Origin: Cristatella mucedo
Taxonomy: Eukaryota; Bryozoa; Phylactolaemata; Cristatellidae
NCBI GenBank assembly: GCA_009760855.2
Contig: WPIO01000188.1
Span: 1-64,000, forward strand
Direction of reading: 5' to 3'
Length of the DNA stretch: 64,000 nucleotides
Part shown: positions 45,366 through 56,649 of the stretch, piece after piece
How the letters are laid out: every line of letters begins with the position of its first letter
How positions within the stretch are numbered: the first letter of the stretch is position 1
Notes under the pieces: model-generated
Databases searched by the model: none
The model's input: only the letters and a program-made list of their open reading frames with translations
Told to the model about the DNA's origin: nothing
Made by a program: the position numbers and the translations under genes

Positions 45366-47165
45366 ATATTGTTGCTAACGTTGATAGTGCAAGTCAAGTG
45401 GAGGCTCGTGTGATGATGAGAGGCACCAAATGATAAATACTTTGGTCAATTTTGTAAAACGCTGATGAAAGAAGAAGCAAGAAACTGAGTGATTTGACGT
45501 AAGTAATTTTTTCTAGGAAGTGGCAAGACGCTTAAAGCAATGTAGGTTCCGAGGCAGCATTAACTCAACAACTTTGTAAAAGCTTATATTTTCTGTTGGA
45601 AGATTCAACGTTTGACTGTAGCATTAAGCTTGTTACCGTTCCGGTATGTTATCAAGAGTTTAGGAATATAATTTGAATGCTTAGTGATATGTTTTCAAAG
45701 ATATTTGTACCCTAGTATTAGAATTTATTGTTGACTACCTTATCTGCAATATTTACTTTAAGTTATCAAGGTGTGATGCACCTGAGTGAACATATTTAAA
45801 TATTTCTTTAAGCCATTAGTGCTAGCTTAGGAGCGTTGTTCACTAGTTGAAAACAGTTCAGCCTCTTGTTCCAGTCCTTTCTCAAAGGGATCATTTAGGG
45901 AACGAATATACATTTACAGATGGATATAAAAAGTCTCCAACGTTAGGCCAGTCGAAAGCAACAACTCAAATTTATCACAATTAACTGTTCCTCAGATTTC
46001 TTTTAATACTACCTCACCTGTGAGACAAAGCAATGCTCGAAAGCCATGCTTTTCCTCTGGTAATGGAGCTCGGTTGTTTCGCATGTGATTGGTGAGAACT
46101 AAATTTTGCTGTATGCTTCCTGCCATATATTCATCTTCTTTGATAGGTTTCAATCAGGTAATACTATGATGCCATTTTCTCATGCTTCTTTTGACTTTTG
46201 AGCAAGATTTACCCTCAATAATTGAGCATCAACGATAGAGCTGTAACAATTTAACTTACAAAAGTAAAAATGTGAACAGATTCCAGTTTATTTTGTTTTA
46301 TCAAGCTCTAAGGTCAAGCATATTTTTAAATACAACATAGTGATAAACTAGATCAAAACGCTGTGCAAATTGTTATTTTTGACAAAACTGCATACAATAG
46401 GTGCAGTGTACACTAGTACTTTCAGCTCAAATCATCTTCGGAAAAGTTCTTATTCTCCCAATGCTCGCAACTCAATGCCGAGTGGCATAAGCATATCTGC
46501 TATCACGACAAAACCACGTGCAAGTTACACAGGGAACTGATTCTCTAAAATTAGCTCAGTCGTAGTGATCCGCTCCTTTTTCTTAGGGCATTGATAATAT
46601 GCATGCTTCAATAATTATTTTATGATCTTTAAAATTCATTTTTTACCACTTCCACTGTGGCTTACTTTTTAGTACGTCCTAGTGTTCTTGGGTATAACAA
46701 ATGTTTGGCCCTTAAGCAATTGTTAGCGAAATAGTCACTGAATTACAGGTTTGTACGTGAATAACAGCCTTATAGCGCCAGCTAATAAATCGCCTTTTAA
46801 CGTGTAACAGTCAAAGGCTCCACTGTATTTATGAATTACCGGAGAGCCATTCATAAGTTTAACGTAATAGGATTTCCAGAAAAGCAATCGGTTTACAACA
46901 AAACACATTCAACTTAACGAGCCTTCAGTAAGAACTGATACTATGCCTTGAAGTAGAAAACCACAGCTTACACTGTGGGCTGATAGCCTGAAAAGAAGGC
47001 GGTGTTAAATCAAATTGCTAGCGAGCCAATATGGTATACCTGCATCTGCATACCCTCGTGGTCTTCAGGAAGGACAGAGGTAGTGCCATTTGGTAAATGG
47101 GTACACTTAACGGCCTAATTTACCGCTGGGCAAATATAAAGAAGTCGTGTCAATCCTGACAAGAC
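45366..47165. other. No recognisable gene or repeat
   Basis: AT-rich, with no frame of note and no similarity noticed to other parts of the window. Confidence 0.45.
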
Positions 47166-47206
47166 ACCTCAACTTACTAGCAGCCTCTCTTTGCTCCCTA
47201 TTAGAA

Positions 47207-47235
47207 GCAATGGGTGCTCTGTGAACACCCATTGC
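47207..47235. repeat. Perfect 10-bp stem hairpin
   Basis: GCAATGGGTG and CACCCATTGC form a perfect stem around a 9-base loop. No coding or RNA context was identified. Confidence 0.8.
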
Positions 47236-47239
47236 TGGC

Positions 47240-49540
47240 CAGAGGTGAATACCTTGCTTGCATGCTTCCGGTCGTTCAGCCCATTTAGTCTACTGCCATG
47301 CGCCTTCGCAGTGAGAAAGCTTGATGCCTCTGACAATTTCCATTTCCATTCCTCGTTCATTCATCCGTAGCTGGTGGACCGGAATTCGAAAAAAATCTGT
47401 TTTACCTCTAGACCTCGTCTCCAGTAAGGTCACTCAGATGCTGTGCGCAGCTGCTCTTGCCAAGAGTACTCTACTGGGGAAACAAACTTGTCTTTGATCA
47501 GCATGGACAGCTCAGCCCAACGGAAATCAAGGCCCACTATCCACGCTTGTCTAAGCATTTAGTTGAGCCGTACTTTCGTTTAGGTGAACCAATAGCTGAA
47601 TCTGTGGTGCATTTTACATACGGCTTTAAGGCCTTCGTGTGTACAGCCTAAACATTTGCGATATCATGTGGAATCATTAGGTGAAATGCCTGTTTATGTT
47701 TTTTCTTTGAGATCTGGTTCCTCTATCGAGTCAGTTACGGCCAGACTCATTCACGTTATGTCTTAAAGCATACAGTGCCTATAGAGAAGAAGAGAAGGAC
47801 TTAAGTTCTTTGAGATCACAGAGAACCCTAAATGAAAATGTGTGTATATAATTGAGTTAATATTATTACAATGAAATAATGTTTTCACTCTCGTTTCATG
47901 GCAATGTGGAGCTAATTATGTGGACTATCACCAATGTAGCTTAGTTTTAGCTCACAGAAGAGCTTACGGGTTAAAGAAGAATGGTTTCTTCGAGCAGCAA
48001 GTCAAAGGGCACCTTGACTGGGGTTTGGCTGACTACTTAGCTCGCCTGTTAGTGCTGTTGCTTCTGCCTACTATTGAATAGTAGGGTGACTCAGGCTAAT
48101 GGTTCCCCTTCGTGTCGTAGTGCAGCTGCCGCTGCGTTGCCGAACTCGGTTGCAGAAGAAGTGTGAAGTGGGCATGTGTTCACTCCAGAATTGGCTGCCC
48201 CTGGGCAACAGAGAAACCAACATGAGGTAAATTAGTAGGAAGCAGTCGAATATATTCTAATAGGTACATGGACCCTTAAAGCATGTTTGAGTATGTGAGG
48301 GGATGTGGGCATGGGCAGGCATGGGTGGGGGGTTTGAAACCGGTTTTAAGGCTATCAATCTCCAGAGTGGAGTTTAAGGGAGGAATTGCTATCGTTTAGC
48401 AAAACAACCATCTCTAAAGCTGCTATGAAGTAAGGTAGAGGCGTCATCCTATCTCCCCAGTCTGAGATTAGGGTATGGTCTAACGGTGACGGGGTGCCAG
48501 CTCTTTCAATGGAAGCTGCAGCAAGCTTGAACCAAAGTCTAAAACACCTTACTGGTTGTTACTGCCATTTATCTAGACGGTTGGACCACAGCCTAATTGC
48601 AGTTGATCTAAATATAAGGTTTTCTGTTCTAAGAGCGTTTGCTTGTTTGGATAGAGCTCGCAAGGAGAACAAGACCTGGTAAGACTCACGGCGTGTTCGA
48701 GTCCCTTCAAATACCGTTATGTAAAAGTCCAAATTTGAGATTTGTGACTCCATCCAGCATACTACGACCAATTCCCAAAATTCAATTTCACCGTGGGTAG
48801 GAATTCTAGCAATGGAAATATGCTGCCTCTATCAGACATGATCTTACCATAATATTGTACCTGAGATATTCTAATTATGCCTACCTACTTATTTGTTAGT
48901 CACTTGAACTCTGTACTGCTAGTCGGACCGTGGAGCATACCTAAAGTAGCAGTAAACCCACCTCAACAGACATTACTTTATCAACTTTTACAAAACCTCA
49001 CACTAAGTGAGATTCATTTCAAATTTTCTTGATGGGTTCCACCTTCCAATTTTATTTATAAGTAACAAAATTACCGCGTTCTGAAAACATATTTGGAAAT
49101 GAAGCACAGGTAAAATCATACCAAAAGTAATACCAACTAATCGGCGGACGATATCTGGGCTCACGCTGGTTCAAAATAACAGTCACTAATATTCTGTCAT
49201 GTAAAAAACAAACCCTGACACCAACCATATGTTTAATTTAGCTGATGGATGTACGAGAGCTAGGTATGACCACTGTGTTTGCTATAAGACCATCACTGCT
49301 ACCCTGATTGACTTATCAGTGCACTAGGAGTGAGGTGAGTGCACTTCCCATCACAGCAACCTATCGTCTGCCATCAAAACATTAATTTGCTTCTAATTTA
49401 TTAATTTACTTCCGTTTGGCACGTTCCGCTGTGCTGCTTATAAAACAAGGTCAACCTATTGTACGCTTGCCATAACCCTCAGAGTAAAGACAAATATTCA
49501 TTATTGCCGTAACATATTCAGAAAAAAAACACCGCGATGC
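47240..49540. other. No recognisable gene; small unexplained frames
   Basis: Frames at 47457-47651 (+), 48494-48682 (+) and 48559-48771 (-) have no recognised motif and no clear splice context. A G-rich stretch lies at 48295-48340. Confidence 0.4.
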
Positions 49541-49544
49541 AAGC

Positions 49545-49692
49545 CTCTATCTTTGTCTTTGTCTCTGTCTCTGTCTCGGTCTTTGTCTCTGTCTCAGTCT
49601 CGGTCTCTGTCTCTGTCTCTGTCTCTCTTTCTCTCTCTCTCTGTCTCTCTCACTCTCTCTCTCTCTCTTTCGCTCTCTTTCGCGCTCTCTCC
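49545..49692. repeat. Pyrimidine microsatellite (TCTCTG/TC)n
   Basis: About 150 bases of CTCTGT and CTCT repeats on the plus strand, with TTTGTC variants at the left end and CGCTCT variants at the right. It explains the Val/Ser/Leu-rich and Arg/Glu-rich frames that cover it. Confidence 0.95.
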
Positions 49693-50685
49693 CTGCCAAT
49701 CTTTTTCCTAAGAAAGGCTGTGGCACCAACACGTCTTGGTGTCGAAATTATTCCCAATCATGCAGCTTCATAGAACCCTCTTTCCAGCTTGTGATAGCTT
49801 CGCAGCCACGCTATTAAACCCAAGAACCCATAGGCCGGTCAACTGTGTGGTAGGCAGAATGAAGCGCCTTCATATTGCACTCTTTATTGTGTCACTAAAC
49901 CTGCTTCTTTTCCAGTAGAGAAGGACATGACAAATTAATTTGGCAACTCCGATATTAGTCAACCGACAGTCAAGCTCCAATAGGGTGAACTAGGCTTACT
50001 AGCTGCTAAAAGGAGAAGATTTCACGGTTGTTTGTAATCAGGTGGAGCGAATGGGGAAGCATGAAAATTTTTTTTAGAGGATAGTCATTGGGTATAACGA
50101 CGATTAGTAGTGAAAGGAGCAGTGGTTCTTTTTAAATGAGGTTCGCCACTATTTCGTTATCAGCACCTGCTTAGTTCTTTGCATTCATCACCACCGATGT
50201 CGGTTTTCCTAACGTACTGGGCTCCGAAAATTGTGTAGATCCAGCTGAAGCATCAATCAGTAACGACTGTGGTGTTGTAAAGGCCCTATTAGCTTGGAAG
50301 CTTGGAAGTTAACTACATAAATCCTCGCAGGGCTAGAGAGCCGAATCGGATAACTCCTGGCGTGATGTGGTCCTTGACACCTGATTTCTCATTGATGCCT
50401 TCTGGTATTTCCAGCAATTTTCACTCTGACCATTACTGAGCTGCCTTCGGATATAGTACACAAAATAGGGCCTGCTTAGCTTAAGTTACGATGGTACTAT
50501 TAGTTGATACCTACTGGCTGAATTTATCAGGTGAGTCAGTGAGAACATTCCAGCCTCTTGGGTTTGATCTATTCAAAGCTCGGCTATCAAACCCAGTGTA
50601 AATCGAAAGCCCTGAATAGCACAAATTGGGCTAGTAGCTCACCTGCCGAGCCTCAGCATGTTGTGAAACGTTTACTAGTGGCACA
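49693..50685. other. No recognisable gene or repeat
   Basis: Nothing supported. Short frames at 49736-49918 and 50558-50749 have no recognised motif. Confidence 0.4.
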
Positions 50686-50689
50686 CACT

Positions 50690-52969
50690 AACGCCCTATT
50701 CAAATTCGAAGGGGTGGCGTCTGCGAGGCCCGTTACTTGCCGAAATTAATGTAATTGACTTGATCGGCGTCACTCAGTTTGTGAATAGCCTCATAAATTC
50801 CGAATACTAACTATCCTCTAGCTAAAAAACCAAGGGGTTACTCACGCACGATCAGGTAGTCCAGCAGAAGCTATATGCATTTCTGCTTACCAAAACTTGG
50901 ATGAGGCATTGTTCCAGTTGCTGTGTATCTGAAACCACCTTACCAAATTCCTCATTCTTTCAGCTTATGCTTTCTGAAAAAGTTAGTGGTTGGGTTGCAA
51001 TTGTTTTTCGAAAATTTTTTGGTTATAAAACTTGTATTTTTTGCATGGGCCATAGTTGGAATTAGTTGCAATCAGATCTTCATCAAATAGCCTCTCACTG
51101 CTGTGATATACCGACCTCTTACTTGCTGTTGAAACTTATTTTATTGCAGTTTTCGGCATAATTGGCTAAAATATTTGCGGATGACAGACAGGCTACGAAT
51201 TGCAGAAGACTCCTAGATTCACGTGAAAACCTCATCAAATGCCAACATCCACTCATTTCTTGACTACCTGGAGAATTTTGGTTTGGTCAAACACGTTAAT
51301 CATGCCTGTAACGTCGGTGGCCATATCGTAGCTCTCGTAATGATTAAGGATATCAATCCACTGACCTTTTTGGTGTGCCGGGTGACACTCTCGGATCATT
51401 ATTTGGTCTCGTTTAGTGTTCCTGCTCCCTTGTATGTAGTGGCTAATGTCGAACTCGTCCAGCAACGAATTTATTAAACATTGACGTAGACAAAACTTTG
51501 AAATATGTTTGTGATGCAGGTCTTCTTGATCGGCACCCACACTCGACCGAAAGCCTTGATATCCTCAGCGAAGCAGGGAACGTGAAACTTAATAGGACTC
51601 TGTACTAGCATGGTTCCATTCATTCTATATGTGTACAGAGTCGTGGAGATTCCTTTCAATTTACAAAAACCTTCAAAAGATGAGACCTGTGAAGCATATG
51701 CACTAAAGTCTTTTTAAGAAATCGGTTCTGATGCAGATTTAGATTATTTCAATCACTTCCTTAGAGTTTACACCCAGAAGCTTGAAAAAGCCTGGGCTTT
51801 TTTCACTCGAAAACTTAATTCCTGCGTGCTAAACACAAAAACATACTTATAGGACAGTACACAATTTACTGGCATAAGCTGTGCAGTCTGAATCCCAGTT
51901 GTCCACGGCTTTGTCAAAACTTGTTCAGCCTTTATTCCTAAAAAAAACAGGCACATTCGTCACTCCTTAAAGCTCCATCTGAGTACAGTAATTGCGATCT
52001 CCCAACTTGTGACCTTCCTTAAAAGGTTTTTCCGACGCTTCGGCATGCGATGTGGCTATATCAATGAGGTCTAGTAAAGGGAGCTCTTCTCAAGAAGGCC
52101 TTATACCTCAATTTGTGTGGTCTTCACCTGCTGACCAACTTAAACCTGCAATAACCGTGATTTTTTAATGCCTTTTAAGATAAATGATTAGTACCCACGT
52201 CCTGCAAATCAGTGATATTAAGACAAATACTTTAAAAGCCAGGGTTAGAAACTGAAGAAGAATCCTTGCAAACTACAGCCAAGTTTCCGTCTTTTTTGTC
52301 GAGATTCTGGAAAAATTGTCGCCAAGGAGCTGGTCGCCCTCATTAAAAAGGACGTTTCAAAAAAATTCAATCCAGGTTTAAGAGGTGGTGCTCACCGGAA
52401 ACGGCTCTCCTCAGGGTTAACAAGGTAATTCGATGGGTCAACAATCACTGGATTGTCACTTCGATAGCTCGGTTAGATCTATCGGTTGCATTCAATGCCA
52501 TTATTTACGATGCCCTACTGAAAAGATTGAGAACAGCGATTGTGCTGGTAGATGAGGCGCTGGCATCGCTGAAGTCGTTCGGGTTCGATCATGTTCAATA
52601 TGTGTCGCCAAATGAGCTTGGCTCACATACGAGACCACAAACCTGTGGAGCCTTTGAATGGTTCTTCCTCAGTCTCTTTCTATTCTCCATTTATACACAA
52701 CCTCCGTTATAAGGGATTAAGGCCAAGGGAATAAGAGGTTACTTGTATGCTGTTGTTACTCAGAAGCATTTGAAATTCAGACCCTCGGAATCTCATGCAA
52801 CCACTGATTAAGTGAATGCTTGCATTGCCGACATTAGATCCTACATGTACAATTTCTTAAGCCACTTGACGATAAAACCAATCTGCTTCTCATTAGACAC
52901 CATAAGCTTGTGATAGGATTTGAACGCTTTGCTCGTTTACATGGCGATGCTCTTGTGCGACCGTCAAAC
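50690..52969 (+). mobile_element. LINE family B copy, 5' part, interrupted by LTR units
   Basis: Starts with the same sequence as the end of an R2 unit (50690-50990: TTCAAATTCGAAGGG, ACCAAGGGGTTACTCA, TTTCTGCTTACCAAAACTTGG), then continues into the endonuclease (51223-51477: 'IHSFLDYLENFGLVKHVNHA' and 'VTLSDHYLVSF') and broken RT (52260-52920, with 'ALASLKSFGFDHVQYVS' and 'DDKTNLLL'). Cut at 52969; the next RT block resumes at 55681. Stops and frameshifts throughout. Confidence 0.8.
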
Positions 52970-52973
52970 ATAG

Positions 52974-54411
52974 TGTAGCGCCTCACTGGCCTTGGGTGAA
53001 TTTAAGCATAAACAAGAGCAGTTCGGCAGCTGGCAAGAACTCCTTTGTCCTGGAGCAGTGAGCCAGAGAGGAGCGTCAGTGCGGTTAGAGAGCAAAAGCT
53101 TAAGAGCAAGCCATTAAGCTCTCTGACCAGCGGTAGTGATTAGGCCTTTAGAATTGGTTCGATACCTGCGAGAGCTGCTGATTGATGTAGGCTGGCCAGT
53201 CGACCTCCGCCATAATTATGTCAAAAAAATCGTCTGGAACCCATTTGCCAATCAAGCTAGACAGAGGTGCCATCCCAGTGTCATAGTGCCGGTATTAATT
53301 CCTTACCGTAATGAGCCATGGTGTTGGGCCCAATGATACTAAGCTCTTGCCCCGTTGTCTCAGCTAGGTATTTAGGAGTCGAGTGACGCTCGCTCTTGGT
53401 CTTTTGGCCAATTGGTCTTCTGATCTTGTGTCCATCTCCGCCCTTTGACCCCGTTGGACTCGTTTCTCTGAAAGCGAGGAAAAAGGGCGGGCTGTTTGCA
53501 GGCGATTGACGGAATAGGACGAGACAGTGTTAGGAGGATTGGATGGACGGCACCGAATACGGTCCTATCGTGCCCGAGATGGCATGTTGTGTTTCTTCTT
53601 TTTATCTGCGTGCGCTAGCACGTGGTCTCGGCATAAGGTTTTGCCCGTGCGAGCAGGACGTGGTTGGCGTGTGTAAAGTCCTAGTTCTCTGGTTAGGGTT
53701 TAGGCTCTGGTTCAGGCTTTGTGTATTTGGGTCGTTCCCCATTATAGACGGAAGTAGCTTCAGTGTGGAGAAGTATTTTCCTCCGCAAGAGTGCTCGTGG
53801 TGGCGTGTGTGGAGTGATCCTGCCGCACTGGTGCAAACGGATTCCTAGTTCTCCAGTTAGGGATTTAGGCACCGGTTCGGGCTCCGTCTATTTGGGTGGT
53901 TCCCCACTATAGACGTAAGTAGCTTCAATGTGGAGAAGTATTTCCTCCACAATAGTGCTTGGGGTGGCGTGTGTGGAGTGTCACTGCCGCAGGGGTTGAA
54001 GCGGAGTCCTTGTCCTCCGGCTAGGGTCTAGACTCAGGTGTGGACTCTGTCTATTTGGGTCGTTTTCTACTAGACGTAAGCAGCCTCATTGTCGAGAAGT
54101 ATTCCCCCACCGCATTAGTGTTGGTGCTGTTGAGAGCGGGTGAGGAGTGTAGTGAAAAAACTGAGCTAGACGCTCAGCGACTTTGTGCGCTTGCGAATAA
54201 AGCTCAGTAAAATCCCCAATTTGCTTGTCTCGCTTTCCAATTCACGCCACAGATTCACGACCCCCTTTAGTAGCGGTATGCAGGTCGGTACCAGGAACAC
54301 CCGTTTTGTGGCGGCCAGCTTATCGGGCGTTGGTGAGCACCGAATGAAATTAGGTGCAAGGCTACGCTGGTAGGTGGGTCAAGCCTACTCAGCCGAGTCT
54401 TCGGCTTTACA
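52974..54411 (+). mobile_element. LTR-like unit 1 (1438 bp)
   Basis: Begins TGTAGCGCC and ends GGCTTTACA, the inverted TG...CA ends of LTRs. A polyadenylation signal AATAAA is at 54196-54201, about 215 bases from the 3' end, preceded by a small hairpin (GAGCTAGACGCTC). Upstream are three tandem subrepeats of about 163 bp starting at 53679, 53843 and 54006, which resemble U3 enhancer repeats. ATAG lies before it and ATAC after it. No internal retroelement genes accompany it. The LTR call is inference from ends, poly(A) signal and repeats. Confidence 0.65.
53679..54170 (+). repeat. Three 163-bp tandem subrepeats in LTR-like unit 1
   Basis: Each subrepeat opens with a CCTAG/CCTTG-TTCTC word, contains CTATTTGGGT and TAGACGTAAGTAGCTTCA-type blocks, and ends in a GTGTGTGGAGTG-type block. 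Decay increases toward the third. Confidence 0.85.
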
Positions 54412-54415
54412 ATAC

Positions 54416-55676
54416 TGCTGCACCCTGCTGGGTTTGGCCACATTTTAGCGAAAACTAGAGCTGTTCGGCGGTGGGCAAGAACTCCTTTGTCCTGGAGCAG
54501 TGAGCCAGTGTAGAGCGTCAGTGCGGGTAGGGAGCAAGAGCTTAAGAGCAAACCAGGAAGCTCTTTGACCAGTGGTGGACAGTCAGCCTTTAGAATTGGT
54601 CCGATACCCGCTGGAGTGGCTGATTGATGTTGGCTGGCCTGTCAACCTCCGCCATCAATCTGTCCAAAAAATCGTCTTGAACCTTCCGCCATTCAAGCTG
54701 GACATGGGTGCCATTCCAGTGGCACAGTGCCGGTAGTAATTCCTGACTGTAATGGGCCATCGGGTCGCGCCCAATACCACTAAGCTCTTGCCCCGCTGTC
54801 TCAGCTAAGTATTTAAGAGTCGAGCAACGTTCGCTCTTAGTATCTTTTTTTTTTATTTGTTTTTGTCTCTGCCCTTCGTCGCCGTCGGACTCGTATCTCT
54901 GAAAGCGAGGGAGTAGGTCGGGCTGCAAGCCGGCGACGAACGTAACAGGACGAGACATGCAAGGAAGATTCGGTGTACTCCACCGAATATGGTCGTATCG
55001 TGCCCGAGCTGGCATTTTGTGGCTCTTTTGCTTTTTGTGTGTGTACGCTAGCACGTGGTCTCGGCATAAGGTTTTGCCCGTGCGAGCTAGACCTAGTCGG
55101 TGTGTGAGGGGTCCTAGTTCTCCGGTTAGGGTTTAGGCTCTGGTTCTGGCTCTGTCTATTTGGGTCCTTCCTCATTATAGACGTAAGTAGCTTAAGTGTA
55201 GAGACGTGTTTCCTCCGCAAGAGTGCTTAATTTGGTGTGTGTGAAGTATTCCAGCCGCACTGGTGGAAACGGAGTCCTAGTTCTCCAGTTAGGGTTTAAG
55301 CTCCGGTTCGGGCTCCGTGTATTTGTTTCATTACCCACTGTAGACGTAAGTAGCTTCAGTTAGGAGAAGTATTCACTCTGCAGAAGTGTTGGCGCTGTTA
55401 AGAGCATGCAAGGAGTGTGAAGATATAACTGAGCTAGACGCTCAGCGACTTTGTGGGCTTGCGAATAAAGCTCAGTAAAATCCCTAATTTGTGTGTCTTG
55501 CTTTCCAATTCATGCCTCGGACTCACGAACCCCTTCAGTAACGGTAAGTCAAAAACGCTTGTTTCGCTGCGGCCATGTGATTGTGCATACGGGCGCACCG
55601 AACGGCATCTGGCGCTAGGCTACGCTGCTAGGGTAGCAGCGGGTCAAGCCTACTCTGCCGAGCCTTCGGCGTTACA
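54416..55676 (+). mobile_element. LTR-like unit 2 (1261 bp)
   Basis: A second copy in direct tandem, separated from unit 1 only by ATAC. It begins TGCTGCACC and ends GGCGTTACA, followed by ATAC (55677-55680). AATAAA is at 55464-55469. It has two rather than three 163-bp subrepeats (starting 55112 and 55274), which accounts for most of the 177-bp length difference. A minus-strand frame of 154 codons (54590-55054) lies inside it. Confidence 0.65.
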
Positions 55677-55680
55677 ATAC

Positions 55681-55935
55681 TCACAAGTTCAGTGTCGTTT
55701 TCAACGGCTTTCTAAAATGTAAAAGCCTTATTTAGACGACCGCTTCTAAAGCTAGCCATCACATCCGATCGCAAAATATCATTGGGAGCTGTTTTCCTCA
55801 GTGGCTTGGAAAGAATTTAGCTAGCTACTTATCTGTTTCGTTTTGATTATTGTAATTCCTTTTGGTATGGGGTAGAAAAAAACAAATAGGCCACTGCTAA
55901 TGCCTACGAATTGGGCTTCGAGGCCTGTTTCCAAG
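55681..55935 (+). mobile_element. LINE family B copy, RT segment after the LTR units
   Basis: Encodes 'FSVVFNGFLKCKSLI' with stops, matching 'NVGVVFDSFLNFKSFI' at 60.98 kb, then 'ASHHIRSQNIIGSC'. It continues the RT that breaks off at 52969, so the LTR pair sits inside one LINE. Confidence 0.75.
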
Positions 55936-55939
55936 TTCC

Positions 55940-56495
55940 ACAGGATCGACCATATGTTTAAACTGAGGTTTGTTTAATTTTTTACGTTGACTTTTTGATA
56001 TTTCTAAATAATCGTTACAAGAAAATAACATCGCTAAAACGAAGCACAAATAATTTTCTCACGTTAAAGACTTTCAGCCTACTTGAAGTTTTAGAACTAC
56101 TAGTCGTAAGGTGTTTTTTCAACGGAAAATATATAGGAGTGAGGCGAGAGAGACTAAAAGTGTTTCCGCCTCGATTATGAAGATGTTTGTAAGTTCTACC
56201 GCTAGTTTAAGAAATTTAATTATATAGAACAACAGCTAAGCGTTTAAATTCTAAAGTCGACGACGATATTATCCTACAGATGCAAATGTTCTCCAAGTTA
56301 TCTAGCACGGTATAAAAGGAACATTTACTACGGCATTGCAAAGTAGTCTTCAATAGCACGTATTTTGTTTATTAGGTACAATTTGAGTTATAGAAACAAT
56401 ACAATCTTTATGAAAATGAGCATAGCCAGTTATGATAACAGCTTAGTATTGTATTATATGATCTTAGGTTATAGAATATTAGGTTGAGCCGTTAT
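55940..56495. other. No recognisable gene or repeat
   Basis: AT-rich, nothing supported. Confidence 0.4.
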
Positions 56496-56499
56496 GCCT

Positions 56500-56645
56500 T
56501 ATTAGATCAGGTGGTTTCTTTTTTGATCTCAGTAACGAGGTCGTGGGTTAGAATCTGGTGGTGGGAGACTCTGTAGTGTAGTTGAAACGCTAGTAATAGC
56601 CTTTAAGGCTTTTCTGCCGCAATCAAAAAGAGGCTGCAGTATCAG
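56500..56645 (+). mobile_element. tRNA-derived SINE, copy 1
   Basis: Contains a B-box-like word GGGTTAGAATC (near 56545-56555) after GAGGTCGTG, then a shared body (GGTGGTGGGAGACTCT, GCCTTTAAGGCTTTTCTG, AAAAAGAGGCTGCAGTA). It matches the two minus-strand copies at 61.2 and 63.0 kb. Confidence 0.7.
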
Positions 56646-56649
56646 TTAG

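Noticed and set aside
47457-47651. 64-codon frame with a reasonable amino-acid mix
   Set aside because: Not recognised, no splice or promoter context, and too short to call.
49537-49773. Val/Ser/Leu-rich and Arg/Glu-rich frames
   Set aside because: Pure consequence of the TCTCTG microsatellite.
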